Shown piece by piece: positions 46,133 through 55,745 of a stretch of DNA of 64,000 bases. The stretch is from FEN-1297 sp963834015 (GTDB lineage: Bacteria > Bacteroidota > Ignavibacteria > Ignavibacteriales > Ignavibacteriaceae): positions 62,001-126,000 of the forward strand of contig CAWIAG010000002.1 of assembly GCA_963834015.1 (NCBI GenBank). Direction: 5' to 3'. The stretch's first letter is position 1; every line of letters begins with the position of its first letter. The notes beneath the pieces were generated by a model that did no database searches, was not told the origin of the DNA, and saw nothing but the letters and a program-made list of their open reading frames with translations. The position numbers were made by a program, and so were the translations under genes.

Positions 46133-46166
46133 AAAAAAATGAAGGGATAAGATTGCTTATCCCTTC
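46133..46166 (-). terminator. Terminator of the phosphofructokinase gene
   Basis: GAAGGGATAAG pairs perfectly with CTTATCCCTTC (11 bp) around ATTG; the minus strand continues with a run of seven T. Located 15 bases after the stop codon. Confidence 0.85.
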
Positions 46167-46180
46167 AAAGTACCAAATTA

Positions 46181-47563
46181 TTAAGGCAGCATACTGCCAT
46201 CTACACCCTTTACCTCACTCATTTTTGATTTTTTTGAGGTTTTTGTCGGGATACCATTTTCTATAGTAGCAAGCTTAATATTGCCTTCATTCAAATTTTT
46301 GTACAAAAGATCGTTTTCCATTAAATAATAAAACTGTTTTTTGAAATCTTCAAGAGAAATTCCACAGGTTGCGGCATATTTTGCCAGCTCATGAGGATCA
46401 TCAAAATCGGCCTGATTCAATCTAAGCATATAAGCTCTTGCAATATAGAATGATTCAGATGAAGGGTCTACCATTCTAACCTTAGTTTTCTTAGTAACCG
46501 GATCAAGGATATCTGCAAAATACATTGGTACAAAACGGCCATTCTGAATTGAAACCATTGCACCCGAACCGCCGGATAAGATAAACTGAGCTGCTGAGAA
46601 ACCAAGATCACGTGTATATTCCATATCAAAAGGAATAGGATCTGCACAGCGTAATTCATATCCAATATTCTTAGCAACGACAGTGGCTTTTATATTGAAC
46701 TCTTTTAATCTTTCCTGAACTTTAAATTTCAGAATTTCCCCAAAATTCACTTCAGCAATGCGGATGTTATCGTGTGCATCACGTTCTACCGTCATCATTG
46801 GATCAATATCTTCTGCTTTTAAATGCTCAACCAGTCCTTCGGCTATAATTGCAACACCATCAGTTCTACCGTAACTTAGCCGTTTAATTATTGCTCCGAC
46901 AAGAATATCTACAATATTTTTGATTCGCGTTTCAGAGCCGCCAAATTCTTCCGGAATCAAGGTAAGAGTTGCGCCTGTAGCTTTACCAATTCCAAGAGCA
47001 AGGTGTCCTGCTTTCCTTCCCATAGAAACAACAAAATACCATCGTGATGTTGTTTGAGCATCAACCATTAAATTTTTAACCAATTCAACGCCTATATGGC
47101 GTGCAGTTTGAAAACCAAAAGTGGAAATTCCGTGAGGAAGATCAAGATCGTTGTCGATTGTCTTTGGTACATGAACAACTTTTATCCTGCCATCTGCCAT
47201 TTCATCAACTTTTAAAGCGCTGTATGCGGTATCATCACCACCGATAGTTATTAATTTATCCACATTAAGTCGTAGTAATGAAGTAACAGTATTCTCAAGA
47301 TGTTTTTTATCTTTGGTTGGATTATTTCTAGCGATACCGATATACGAACCACCTCTGAAATGTATACGACTTACATTTTCAATAGTTAATTCTTCAACAT
47401 GTGAAATATCACCGTCCATGATCCATTTAAAACCATCCTTTATGCCAAGTACCTCAACTCCTTCTAATGCGGCACGAATTGTTGCTGCACCGATAACACT
47501 ATTTATACCAGGCGCCGGTCCACCACCGACCAATATAGCTAATTTTTTAGGCGCGTGAGCCAT
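46181..47563 (-). CDS. pfp: Diphosphate-type 6-phosphofructokinase
   Basis: 460 residues of the PfkA superfamily. Residues about 10-20 (AILVGGGPAPGIN) match the phosphate-donor loop. ITIGGDDTAYSA at about 106 carries GGDD where ATP enzymes have GGDGS, the accepted mark of pyrophosphate use. PKTIDNDLDLP at about 133 holds the catalytic TIDND, and VSMGRKAGHLALGIG binds fructose 6-phosphate. It interconverts fructose 6-phosphate and fructose 1,6-bisphosphate, reversibly with PPi, in cytoplasmic glycolysis/gluconeogenesis. AAGGAG lies nine bases before the ATG. Single gene with its own terminator. Donor specificity is inferred from the Gly-to-Asp change only. Confidence 0.88.
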   Translation of the reverse strand: MAHAPKKLAILVGGGPAPGINSVIGAATIRAALEGVEVLGIKDGFKWIMDGDISHVEELTIENVSRIHFRGGSYIGIARNNPTKDKKHLENTVTSLLRLNVDKLITIGGDDTAYSALKVDEMADGRIKVVHVPKTIDNDLDLPHGISTFGFQTARHIGVELVKNLMVDAQTTSRWYFVVSMGRKAGHLALGIGKATGATLTLIPEEFGGSETRIKNIVDILVGAIIKRLSYGRTDGVAIIAEGLVEHLKAEDIDPMMTVERDAHDNIRIAEVNFGEILKFKVQERLKEFNIKATVVAKNIGYELRCADPIPFDMEYTRDLGFSAAQFILSGGSGAMVSIQNGRFVPMYFADILDPVTKKTKVRMVDPSSESFYIARAYMLRLNQADFDDPHELAKYAATCGISLEDFKKQFYYLMENDLLYKNLNEGNIKLATIENGIPTKTSKKSKMSEVKGVDGSMLP

Positions 47564-47690
47564 CGTCTCAACTCCTTAATTTTATATATTATTGTTTTAT
47601 TTGTTAGTTATTTTCCCGGCTCTCTCTTCCGAAAAAGTATTTTATAATCTTAAAAATGATAAAAGAATATACAACAATTGTTATAAATTT

Positions 47691-49874
47691 CTAAAGCACT
47701 TTGAGCTTAGCAAATTTAAGCATTAATTGTTTTACATTATTGCCCTCAAATACTACCGTAGCTTTCTGCATATCTCCGGCACCAACGACCTGGGTCACCT
47801 TTCCGAGGCCGAATTTTTCATGCATCACGCGGCTGCCGGGCCTTAATGATTTATTATCCTGATCAAAATTCTCATAGTCAACGTTTTCAAAGTATTCATA
47901 GTACATTTCTTTTTTTGACTTGCGCAGTGAAGATTTCCGGCCGATACCGCCGTTAATTTCCACATAAGTAGAAGGATCTAATTCATCAATGAATCTTGAT
48001 CTGCTCTGATATGCCACTTCTCCAAAACGGTAGCGTGAACGTGCATGAGATATATATACTTTTTTCTCAGCGCGCGTTACAGCCACATAAAATAATCTTC
48101 TTTCTTCCTCTAAAGTTGCGTCAGAACTAAACCTGTTGGATAAAGGGAAAATATCTTCTTCACAACCTGAAACGAAAACAACCGGAAATTCAAGACCTTT
48201 TGCAGCGTGAATAGTTAAAAATGTAACTGCATTTTTTCCTTCTTCGTAAGAATCAACATCAGACATTAATGACACATCTTCAAGAAACTGTTCCAGTTTA
48301 GCATCTTTATAAGTATTGGAAAATTCACTTAAAGCAGACAGAAGTTCATTAATGTTTTCCCAGCGTGCAATAGATTCGGGAGTATTTTCTTCTTTAAAAA
48401 TTCTTAATACACCAAGCTCATCAACCAAAGCTCTGGAAAGTTCACCAACTGAAAGTTTATCTTTCAGGCCCATGTATTTATCAAGCAGGATTTTAAATGC
48501 CTTTACGTTTTTCTGGATTCTTTCCTTAATATCTATTACTTCAAAAACGCGAGCCATTGTATCGAATAACGACAAATTCAATTTCCGGGCAAAAGCAATC
48601 ATCCTTTTAATAGTTGTGCTTCCGATACCCCGTTGCGGAAAATTCATTATCCGCAGCAGGCTTTCCTCGTCATTTTGATTAGAAATAACCCGCAGGTATG
48701 CAATAATATCTTTTACTTCTTTCCTTTTATAAAACTCCGTGCCTCCGATTATTCTGTAAGGAATTTTTTCTCTTCTGAAAATATCTTCCAAAGCTCTTGA
48801 TTGAGCATTTGTTCTATAAAGTATGGCAAAATCTTTTAGAGATAATTTCTTCTTTGTTATTTCATGTTTAATATATTTTGATATTTGAAACGCTTCATCC
48901 TTTTCATCTGCACATTTAACCAGTGTAAGCTGTTCACCGTCATTATTTTCGGTCCAAAGTGTCTTGATAATCTGATTCTTATTATTTTTTATAACTGAAT
49001 CCGCAGCGGCAAGAATAAATTTGGTTGAGCGGTAGTTTTGTTCCAACTTAAAAATTTTATGTTTAGGGAAATCAGTTTCAAAATCAATCATATTAGCTAT
49101 GTTAGCTCCGCGCCAACTGTAAATACTCTGGGCATCATCGCCGACAACACAGATTTTGCCATCGCGTGCAACCAGCATTTTTAATAGTTCATACTGGGCT
49201 TTATTAGTATCCTGAAATTCATCAACAAGGAGGTATTCAAATCTCTTTTTATATTTCTGATGTATTTTCGGGTTTGCATTGAATAAATCAATCGGTTTAA
49301 GCAGCAGATCATCAAAATCCATTGCATTATTTTCAAGAAGTCTTTTCTGATATTCTTCAAAAACCCCGGCAATTTTTTCATCAATGAATGAACTCATATG
49401 ATTCTTTTTAAATTCTGCGGGAAGGATCATATGATTCTTAAGGTTGCTAATCTTATGCCTGATTGAATTAGTTGTAACACCTTCTATTTCAATTTCCAGG
49501 TTAGATAGAATATTGGAAACAAGTGATGTTGAATCTTCGGTATCATAAATTGAAAAATTACTTCTATATTCCAGGCTTTTTGCTTCAATTCTCAATATTT
49601 TTGCAAAAATCGAATGAAAAGTACCCATCCAGATATGATTGGCTTTACTTCCAGCCAGTTCTTTTATCCGGCCTTTCATTTCATTTGCCGCTTTATTTGT
49701 AAAAGTTAAAGCAAGAAGACTTTCGGGATCGTAACCATTTTCAATTAAATATGCTACTTTAAAAGTAAGTACTCTTGTTTTACCCGAACCTGCGCCTGCA
49801 ACTATCATCTGCGGGCCATTGATATACTCTACAGCTTTTTTCTGTTCAGTGTTTAATGATTTTAGATTGATCAT
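47691..49874 (-). CDS. UvrD/PcrA-type DNA helicase
   Basis: 727 residues, full length for PcrA/UvrD. Motifs in order: LNTEQKKAVEYINGPQMIVA (Q-motif), AGAGSGKTRVL (Walker A, about residue 27), LTFTNKAANEMKGR (Ia), LLVDEFQDTNKAQYELL (Walker B), VVGDDAQSIYSWRGA (III), LEQNYRS (IV), VTFLTIHAAKGLEFPVVF (V) and EERRLFYVAVTRAEK (VI). The C-terminal PcrA tail (GSRVMHEKFGLGKVTQVVG) is present. It is an ATP-driven 3'-5' helicase for nucleotide-excision and replication-fork repair. PcrA versus UvrD naming is arbitrary here. No nuclease domain is present, which rules out AddA/RecB. Confidence 0.93.
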   Translation of the reverse strand: MINLKSLNTEQKKAVEYINGPQMIVAGAGSGKTRVLTFKVAYLIENGYDPESLLALTFTNKAANEMKGRIKELAGSKANHIWMGTFHSIFAKILRIEAKSLEYRSNFSIYDTEDSTSLVSNILSNLEIEIEGVTTNSIRHKISNLKNHMILPAEFKKNHMSSFIDEKIAGVFEEYQKRLLENNAMDFDDLLLKPIDLFNANPKIHQKYKKRFEYLLVDEFQDTNKAQYELLKMLVARDGKICVVGDDAQSIYSWRGANIANMIDFETDFPKHKIFKLEQNYRSTKFILAAADSVIKNNKNQIIKTLWTENNDGEQLTLVKCADEKDEAFQISKYIKHEITKKKLSLKDFAILYRTNAQSRALEDIFRREKIPYRIIGGTEFYKRKEVKDIIAYLRVISNQNDEESLLRIMNFPQRGIGSTTIKRMIAFARKLNLSLFDTMARVFEVIDIKERIQKNVKAFKILLDKYMGLKDKLSVGELSRALVDELGVLRIFKEENTPESIARWENINELLSALSEFSNTYKDAKLEQFLEDVSLMSDVDSYEEGKNAVTFLTIHAAKGLEFPVVFVSGCEEDIFPLSNRFSSDATLEEERRLFYVAVTRAEKKVYISHARSRYRFGEVAYQSRSRFIDELDPSTYVEINGGIGRKSSLRKSKKEMYYEYFENVDYENFDQDNKSLRPGSRVMHEKFGLGKVTQVVGAGDMQKATVVFEGNNVKQLMLKFAKLKVL

Positions 49875-50200
49875 ATTCCCTATTTTTTTGAATTAGATCT
49901 TTTTTAAGGTGCAAATATATGGAATTATATACCGAATTAAAAGGAGATTAATAAGTACAAAAAGAGAATTTTGAATACTAGTATAACTCTATTTAATTCA
50001 TTGAGTTATAACTGGGAAAAGATTAAACAAATTTTTAGTGGAATGAGTAAACTTTAATGCTATAGTTTTCTGTCCTAATTGATTAGATATATCACAGAAT
50101 AAGCTTAAATAAACAAATTTGTTGCAGTAAACTGTAGAGTTTCTTACATTTCATTTAAGATTATATTTATACAACTCTAAAAACAATAAAAGGTGAACTT
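49875..50200. other. Divergent spacer between helicase and ferritin genes
   Basis: 326 bases, AT-rich. It must contain both promoters. No Fur box or other operator could be identified with confidence. Confidence 0.3.
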
Positions 50201-50698
50201 ATGTTAAACGAAAAAATCCAAAAAGCCTTAAATCAACAATTAAATCTTGAACTTTCCTCTTCATATGAATACCTGGCAATGTCTGCCTTTTTTGAATCAT
50301 TAAATTTTACAGGATTTGCATCATGGATGAGAATTCAGTCGCAAGAAGAGACAGGGCACGGCAATAAAATTTATGATTATATTCTTCAGACAGGCGGTAA
50401 AATTGAACTTGCGCAAATAAATGCACCTTCGTTACAATATAAAACACCAAAAGATGTATTTGAAGCCACATACAAACACGAACAGAAAGTTACAGCTTCC
50501 ATTCATAACCTGGTAGGCCTGGCAATTGATGCAAAAGATTATGCAACGAACAACTTCTTACAGTGGTTTGTGAATGAGCAGGTGGAAGAAGAAGCAAATG
50601 CTTCAAAGATTCTTGAAAGAATAAAAATGATTGAAGACAGTAAAGGGGGGTTGCTATACTTAGATAAAGAGTTAGGCAAGAGAGCTAAAAGCGCTTAA
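50201..50698 (+). CDS. ftnA: Non-heme ferritin
   Basis: 165 residues, the usual length. Ferroxidase-centre residues are visible in LNLELSSSYEYLAMSAFFE (Glu 17 and Tyr 24 type positions), RIQSQEETGHGNKIYDYI (Glu and His ligands) and FLQWFVNEQVEEEANASKIL (Glu and Gln ligands). It forms a 24-subunit cage that oxidises Fe(II) and stores ferric iron in the cytoplasm. No heme-binding Met of bacterioferritin is evident. AAAGGTG precedes the ATG. It ends at a bidirectional terminator shared with the convergent nuo operon. Confidence 0.92.
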   Translation: MLNEKIQKALNQQLNLELSSSYEYLAMSAFFESLNFTGFASWMRIQSQEETGHGNKIYDYILQTGGKIELAQINAPSLQYKTPKDVFEATYKHEQKVTASIHNLVGLAIDAKDYATNNFLQWFVNEQVEEEANASKILERIKMIEDSKGGLLYLDKELGKRAKSA

Positions 50699-50721
50699 TA
50701 ACTTTAATTTTTATTTCATTG

Positions 50722-50755
50722 CATCCCGGTCTTAAAAATTTTCAGGACCGGGATG
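50722..50755. terminator. Bidirectional terminator between ftnA and nuoF
   Basis: CATCCCGGTC pairs perfectly with GACCGGGATG (10 bp) with a 14-base loop, A- and T-rich on both sides, between two convergent genes. Confidence 0.85.
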
Positions 50756-50763
50756 TAAAAATT

Positions 50764-52092
50764 TCATTCCCTAACATCGGCTATCGGAAAAGCAGTATGT
50801 CTCATTGAATGAACTTTGTTGGCTACAGGAAGAGTTACTTCTGAATTTACGCGTTTATCAAAATAATCCCTGAAACGTGTAATTGTATGTTTTACAGGCC
50901 ATGCGGCGGCTTCGCCAAGCGCACAAATTGTATTACCTTCGATATTACCTGCTACTGAAATCAAAAGATCAAGATCATGGGTGGAACCCTCACCCCGGAC
51001 AATCCTGTTCAAAATCTTCAGCATCCAACCGGTACCTTCACGGCAAGGAGTACATTGCCCGCAGCTTTCGTGGTAATAAAACTTGGCAATTCTTGCCAGT
51101 ACTTTCACAAGGTCGGTATCTTCATCCATAACTATTACACCTGCAGTGCCGATAGAAGTGCCATAGGCTTTAAGCAACTCAGCATCCATTTTAACACCTT
51201 CAATCTGATCGCCTCTGAGCGGCGGCATTGACGAACCTCCAGGAATTACGCACAATATTTTTTTATTATTAGTAACTCCACCTGCATAGTTATATATTAA
51301 TTCAGTTAAGAGCATGCCGCTGGGCAATTCATATACTCCAGGTTTATTTACATGCCCGCTTATTCCATACAGAAGTGTTCCGGGATGTTTGGGTTCACCA
51401 ATCTTAGAAAACCATTCCCATCCCTTATTAATTATAGCCGGAACGTTGGTAACGGTTTCTACATTGTTTATGGTTGTAGGACATCCCCATAAACCATTTT
51501 GCGCTGGGAAAGGAGGTTTAACCCTCGGATAGCCCCTTTTCCCTTCCAAAGAATTCATTAAAGCAGATTCTTCGCCGCAGATATAAGCGCCTGCTCCTTT
51601 ATGTACATAAATATCGGTAAAAAATTCAGTACCGAACGTTGATTTCATCTTTTCGCCCACATAACCATGGTTATAGGCATCCGCCAGAGCTTTTTCCAAA
51701 AGTTTAATCCATTTATGATATTCACCGCGGACATAAATGTATGCTGTCTTTACCTGTATGGCATATGCAGTAATTAAGACTCCTTCGATCAATTGGTGCG
51801 GATTGAATTCAAAAATCTGCCTGTCTTTAAATGAACCGGGCTCACTTTCATCCCCATTAATACAAAGGTATTTAGGCTTGCTTGAAGTTTTCGGCATAAA
51901 GCTCCATTTAAGTCCGGCAGAAAACGCCGCGCCTCCCCGCCCACGTAAGCCTGATCTTTTTACCTGGTCAATAATGTCATCCGGAGACTGACCGATAGCT
52001 TTTTTAATTGCGGTATAACCGCCGTTTTGTTCGTAAACATCAATCAGGTGAAAATCCTTTATATCCGGGAGAACTATTTTTTCTATTTGCAT
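50764..52092 (-). CDS. nuoF: NADH-quinone oxidoreductase subunit F
   Basis: 442 residues, full length. FMN/NADH-binding segment GLRGRGGAAFSAGLKWSFM (about residues 49-67), the NADH-site YICGEESALMNSLEGKRG, and the N3 4Fe-4S cluster SCGQCTPCREGTGWM (about 353-367) with the fourth Cys in NTICALGEAAAWP. NuoF oxidises NADH and passes electrons through NuoE/G into complex I. It is the last gene of the nuoABCDEF block, 15 bases after nuoE; no nuoG follows. Part of the peripheral arm at the cytoplasmic face of the membrane. Confidence 0.96.
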   Translation of the reverse strand: MQIEKIVLPDIKDFHLIDVYEQNGGYTAIKKAIGQSPDDIIDQVKRSGLRGRGGAAFSAGLKWSFMPKTSSKPKYLCINGDESEPGSFKDRQIFEFNPHQLIEGVLITAYAIQVKTAYIYVRGEYHKWIKLLEKALADAYNHGYVGEKMKSTFGTEFFTDIYVHKGAGAYICGEESALMNSLEGKRGYPRVKPPFPAQNGLWGCPTTINNVETVTNVPAIINKGWEWFSKIGEPKHPGTLLYGISGHVNKPGVYELPSGMLLTELIYNYAGGVTNNKKILCVIPGGSSMPPLRGDQIEGVKMDAELLKAYGTSIGTAGVIVMDEDTDLVKVLARIAKFYYHESCGQCTPCREGTGWMLKILNRIVRGEGSTHDLDLLISVAGNIEGNTICALGEAAAWPVKHTITRFRDYFDKRVNSEVTLPVANKVHSMRHTAFPIADVRE

Positions 52093-52107
52093 AATTTCAA
52101 ATTAATT

Positions 52108-52584
52108 TCAGCTTTTTAATGATTCTAATATTTCGTCAACTTTTTGAACATTAAGATTTTCAAAAAAGTCTTCATTTATTGCAATCATTGGTGCAGTTCC
52201 GCATGAACCCATACACTCCACTTCTTCCAAGGAAAATTTACTGTCTTCAGTAATGCCGTCGTTTTCAATTTTTAATTTATCTTTTATGTGCTGATAAATC
52301 TCTGTTGCCCCGCGAAGCATGCAGGATACATTCGTACAAACCTGCAGGTGATATTTGCCAGCCGGTTTGGTATGATACATTGAATAAAAAGTTACGATTC
52401 CGAGGACTTCTTCTGCCGTCATTTCAAGAACTGATGCAACTTCTTTTATAACATCCTGTGAAATCCAACCGTCCTGCTCCTGTGCAATATAAAGTACAGG
52501 CATAACAGCAGCATTTTTATGAGGATATTTTATGATTGCTTCCTCAATTCTCTTATTATTTTCTTCAGTAAACTTAAATCCCAT
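52108..52584 (-). CDS. nuoE: NADH-quinone oxidoreductase subunit E
   Basis: 158 residues. The thioredoxin-like 2Fe-2S cluster ligands are CTNVSC (spacing C-x4-C) and CMGSCG (C-x3-C) at the usual separation. YIAQEQDGWISQDVI and VLGIVTFYSMYHTKPAG are family-typical. It forms the NADH-dehydrogenase module with NuoF. It follows nuoD after a 242-base gap, which is unusual in an otherwise tight operon. Confidence 0.95.
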   Translation of the reverse strand: MGFKFTEENNKRIEEAIIKYPHKNAAVMPVLYIAQEQDGWISQDVIKEVASVLEMTAEEVLGIVTFYSMYHTKPAGKYHLQVCTNVSCMLRGATEIYQHIKDKLKIENDGITEDSKFSLEEVECMGSCGTAPMIAINEDFFENLNVQKVDEILESLKS

Positions 52585-52700
52585 TAATTTTTGATTTCTT
52601 TCCTCTTATAAAAAACATCTATTAATTATTAAAGTTTAACAAATATGCCTTGTTTATATAATATACTAATCCATTTCAGCATCAGCTCAAAATTGAATTA

Positions 52701-52770
52701 GAAGTTTGGCTAAAGCCGAATTCAAGAAGTATCATTGAATCCCGGACTTAAAAGTCAGGGCTATTTTAAA
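52701..52770. repeat. Intergenic repeat-like element between nuoD and nuoE
   Basis: Contains TTGGCTAAAGCCGAATT and CCCGGACTTAAAAGTCAGGG, two short imperfect palindromes 25 bases apart. Similar GGCTAAAGCC/CCCGGnnTTAAA pairs are, from memory, a dispersed intergenic element in related genomes. No second copy was seen in this window. Confidence 0.4.
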
Positions 52771-52826
52771 TAAACAAAAATCTTAGCAGCTAATTAATTA
52801 TAATATTTTGTATAACTTGAAAACTA

Positions 52827-54077
52827 TTATTTATCTGCTTCACCCATAACGGGGTCAAGACTTCCTACGATTGCTACAACATCTGAAATCATGTGTCCCT
52901 TTACCAAATGAGGGATCGACTGCAAATTAACGAACGAGGGTGAACGGATTTTACACTTCCAGGAGCGGCCTTCGCCATTGCTAACAAGATAAAATCCAAG
53001 CTCTCCTTTTGGATTTTCAACTGCACTGTATATATCACCAACAGGCGGATTAACTCCAAAATTGACTATCATAAAATCATGTATAAGCTCTTCCATTTTG
53101 GAATAAATTTCAGTTTTCTTTGGAAGAACTTTCTTGGGCTGATTTAACAGAGTATCTCCCTGAGGCATTTTTTCCAGGACCTGCCTGATTATTTTAATAC
53201 TTTCCCTGGTTTCGTCGGCTCGTACAAAATAACGCGCTAAGGCATCTCCTTCCGGGTAAGTAACTACTTTAAAATCGATATCTTTATAAAATAAATAAGG
53301 CATAGATCGTCTGAGATCAAATTCAACTCCGCTTCCTCTTAAGCTGGGACCGGTTAAGCCGAGTTCAACAGCATCTTCGCCGGAAACAACTCCAATACCT
53401 TCAAGCCGTTCAATAAAAATTTTGTTGGTATTTAGAAGCTTTTCACATTCATCCAGATTTTCTTCATACTGATCTATAAACCACCGGGCTTTAGCAAGCG
53501 CTTCCGGAGGAGCATCATTTGCGATTCCGCCTATGCGGGTAAAGCTGTTAGTAAATCTTGCGCCGCAAAGAATATCCCAGATATCAAGTATTTTTTCTCT
53601 CTCCCGCAATGTCCAAAGAAAAACCGTTAGTGCTCCAATATCCATAGCAAGAGCGCCTATTGCCACAAGGTGTGAAGCAATTCTTGCAAACTCTGTAACC
53701 ATCATCCTGATATATTGCGCCCGCGGAGGCGCTTCAATTCCGATAAGTTTTTCAACCGCAAGAGCCCATGCGGTATTATTAGCCAGAGGCGCCAGGTAAT
53801 CAAGTCTGTCTGTATGGGGAATAAATTCATAAAAGGACATATTCTCTGCCATTTTCTCATAACCGCGATGCAGATATCCAAGTTCCGGAACGCAGGCTAC
53901 AACACTTTCACCATCAAGCCTGAGCAAAAGCCTGAGCACACCATGAGTTGCGGGGTGCTGAGGCCCCATATTTAATATCATTTCATTTTCGAGCGCATCT
54001 TCAACTGTTATATTAGTATCACGAAGCAGAGCTTCAACTATTTTCGGATGAACATCGTCTTTTGTTAATTTTTCCAT
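52827..54077 (-). CDS. nuoD: NADH-quinone oxidoreductase subunit D
   Basis: 416 residues, 49-kDa subunit. NMGPQHPATHGVLRLLLRLDG (the quinone-site His region, quoted to 20: NMGPQHPATHGVLRLLLRLD), GYLHRGYEKMAENMSFYEFI, PHTDRLDYLAPLANN and the C-terminal DPVMGEADK are all diagnostic. It forms the quinone-binding pocket with NuoB. Fused NuoCD is common in other bacteria, but here C and D are separate, 28 bases apart. Confidence 0.96.
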   Translation of the reverse strand: MEKLTKDDVHPKIVEALLRDTNITVEDALENEMILNMGPQHPATHGVLRLLLRLDGESVVACVPELGYLHRGYEKMAENMSFYEFIPHTDRLDYLAPLANNTAWALAVEKLIGIEAPPRAQYIRMMVTEFARIASHLVAIGALAMDIGALTVFLWTLREREKILDIWDILCGARFTNSFTRIGGIANDAPPEALAKARWFIDQYEENLDECEKLLNTNKIFIERLEGIGVVSGEDAVELGLTGPSLRGSGVEFDLRRSMPYLFYKDIDFKVVTYPEGDALARYFVRADETRESIKIIRQVLEKMPQGDTLLNQPKKVLPKKTEIYSKMEELIHDFMIVNFGVNPPVGDIYSAVENPKGELGFYLVSNGEGRSWKCKIRSPSFVNLQSIPHLVKGHMISDVVAIVGSLDPVMGEADK

Positions 54078-54105
54078 ATTTGCAATTTGTATTCTTAAAC
54101 TTATA

Positions 54106-54597
54106 TTATTTTTTTGGTAAAGGATTTGATCCAGGGATCCCCATCAAGGGAAAATCCTTACGTAGCGGAAAATATTCAAATTCCTCCGGCATATACATTC
54201 TTCTGAGATCGGGATGATTATTAAAAATAATTCCGTACATATCGTAAGTTTCGCGTTCAGCCCAGTCAGCCGTCTTCCACACTGAAGAAACGGAATCAAT
54301 TGTGCAATCCGATTCATCTACATCAGCTTTTAAGGCCAATCTGAAATTATTTTTAATCGAATATATATGATAAACAACAGTAAACCGGTTTTTTCTCCTT
54401 GCCCAGTCAATAGCCGTAACATCTTCACATAATTTAAATTGAAGGTCTTCATCATCCTTCAAGCAACGGCAGATTTCAACTACATCTTTTTTATCTATTA
54501 ATACAGTTAATTCATCCCTGAATTCGATAAATTCAAAATTCAAACTGCCAAATTGATCTTTTAGTTTTTGTGTTACTAATACTTTTAAAGATGCCAT
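54106..54597 (-). CDS. nuoC: NADH-quinone oxidoreductase subunit C
   Basis: 163 residues, 30-kDa subunit. RFTVVYHIYSIKNNFRLALK, the signature WAERETYDMYGIIFNNHPDL and RMYMPEEF ... LRKDFPLMG identify it. Part of the connecting arm of complex I. It lies 15 bases after nuoB in the same operon. Confidence 0.95.
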   Translation of the reverse strand: MASLKVLVTQKLKDQFGSLNFEFIEFRDELTVLIDKKDVVEICRCLKDDEDLQFKLCEDVTAIDWARRKNRFTVVYHIYSIKNNFRLALKADVDESDCTIDSVSSVWKTADWAERETYDMYGIIFNNHPDLRRMYMPEEFEYFPLRKDFPLMGIPGSNPLPKK

Positions 54598-54612
54598 AAA
54601 ATCCGTTATAAA

Positions 54613-55134
54613 TTAGTTACTCTGTAAGATTGTAAGTTCGGGGAGTTTAATATCCTGAAACTCACGGGCTTTAGTTTTACCGATTTTTTCCTGTATTTGC
54701 ATTAAAGCATTAAGAAGGTTGTCAGGCCTCGGCGGGCAGCCTGCAAGGTACACATCAACCGGTAAAAACTGGTCTATACCCTGTACAACATTATAAGACC
54801 TGTACATTCCGCCCGAAGATGTGCAGGCACCCATAGCAATAACCCATTTAGGGTCCGGCATCTGGTCATAAATTTTCTTCACCACATGAGCCATTTTATA
54901 AGTTACAGTTCCGGCAACTATCATTAAATCGCATTGGCGGGGAGTAAACCGCATAACTTCCGAGCCAAAGCGTGCAATATCATACTTAGGATCGCCTGCT
55001 GCCATCATTTCAATTGCGCAACAGGAAATTCCCATCGGCATCGGCCATACCGAATTCTTGCGCGACCATTCAACAACAGCATCAATAGTACTGGTAACTA
55101 TTCCGTCCTGAGTTAACATGGCTTCTAATCCCAT
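54613..55134 (-). CDS. nuoB: NADH-quinone oxidoreductase subunit B
   Basis: 173 residues. All four ligands of cluster N2 are present: the tandem Cys in GISCCAIEMMA, Cys in GACTSSGGMYRSY, and Cys in YLAGCPPRPDNLL. It passes electrons from the peripheral chain to quinone. The ATG lies within the end of nuoA (10-base overlap), so translation is coupled. Confidence 0.96.
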   Translation of the reverse strand: MGLEAMLTQDGIVTSTIDAVVEWSRKNSVWPMPMGISCCAIEMMAAGDPKYDIARFGSEVMRFTPRQCDLMIVAGTVTYKMAHVVKKIYDQMPDPKWVIAMGACTSSGGMYRSYNVVQGIDQFLPVDVYLAGCPPRPDNLLNALMQIQEKIGKTKAREFQDIKLPELTILQSN

Positions 55135-55493
55135 TTGAAACCGCCTTTCTTATATACATATAAGTATCCAAGTTCTAAAACAACTAAAAATATCATCATG
55201 GAAATAAATACGGAAATTCCCAACTCACTATATAATCTTCTGAACTGAACAGCCCAGGGATAGACAAAAATAACTTCAAGATCAAAAATTATAAAAAGCA
55301 TTCCGACAAGATAGTATTTTATAGAAATTCTTTCATGCGTTGTTCCAACTGGCTTCATCCCGCTTTCATAGGTAGAAAGCTTCTCTTTTGTCGGCCTTTG
55401 CGGCCCAAAAATTTGTGACGAAAAGACTGTTGCACCGGCAAAACCTGCAGCAACAATAATCACAATAAATACCGGGACATACTGTAAAATCAT
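55125..55493 (-). CDS. nuoA: NADH-quinone oxidoreductase subunit A
   Basis: 122 residues with three membrane helices. The conserved loop YESGMKPVGTTHERISIKYY and the acidic helix MLFIIFDLEVIFVYPWAV are diagnostic of this small membrane-arm subunit. First gene of the operon. The promoter should lie in 55494-55740, where nothing specific was recognised. Confidence 0.94.
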   Translation of the reverse strand: MILQYVPVFIVIIVAAGFAGATVFSSQIFGPQRPTKEKLSTYESGMKPVGTTHERISIKYYLVGMLFIIFDLEVIFVYPWAVQFRRLYSELGISVFISMMIFLVVLELGYLYVYKKGGFKWD

Positions 55494-55745
55494 TTGTTAT
55501 TTCGCTTTTATGACGTTCAAACATATTATAAAATTGATATATTGTCAATTTAAAGAGCAGGGAGTGTTTTGCACGTCAAATGCCTGTCTTTTGCATTTGG
55601 AATCTATTAATAATAATTAAATAACTTTCGATTGAATCCGGATAATTGATTTTAATAGACGCATCACATAATTTTAATCCATATAAACTAAATTCACCAG
55701 GTTTAATTAACAAATTTATAAAATTTTTCCAGGAGAAATCTTACC

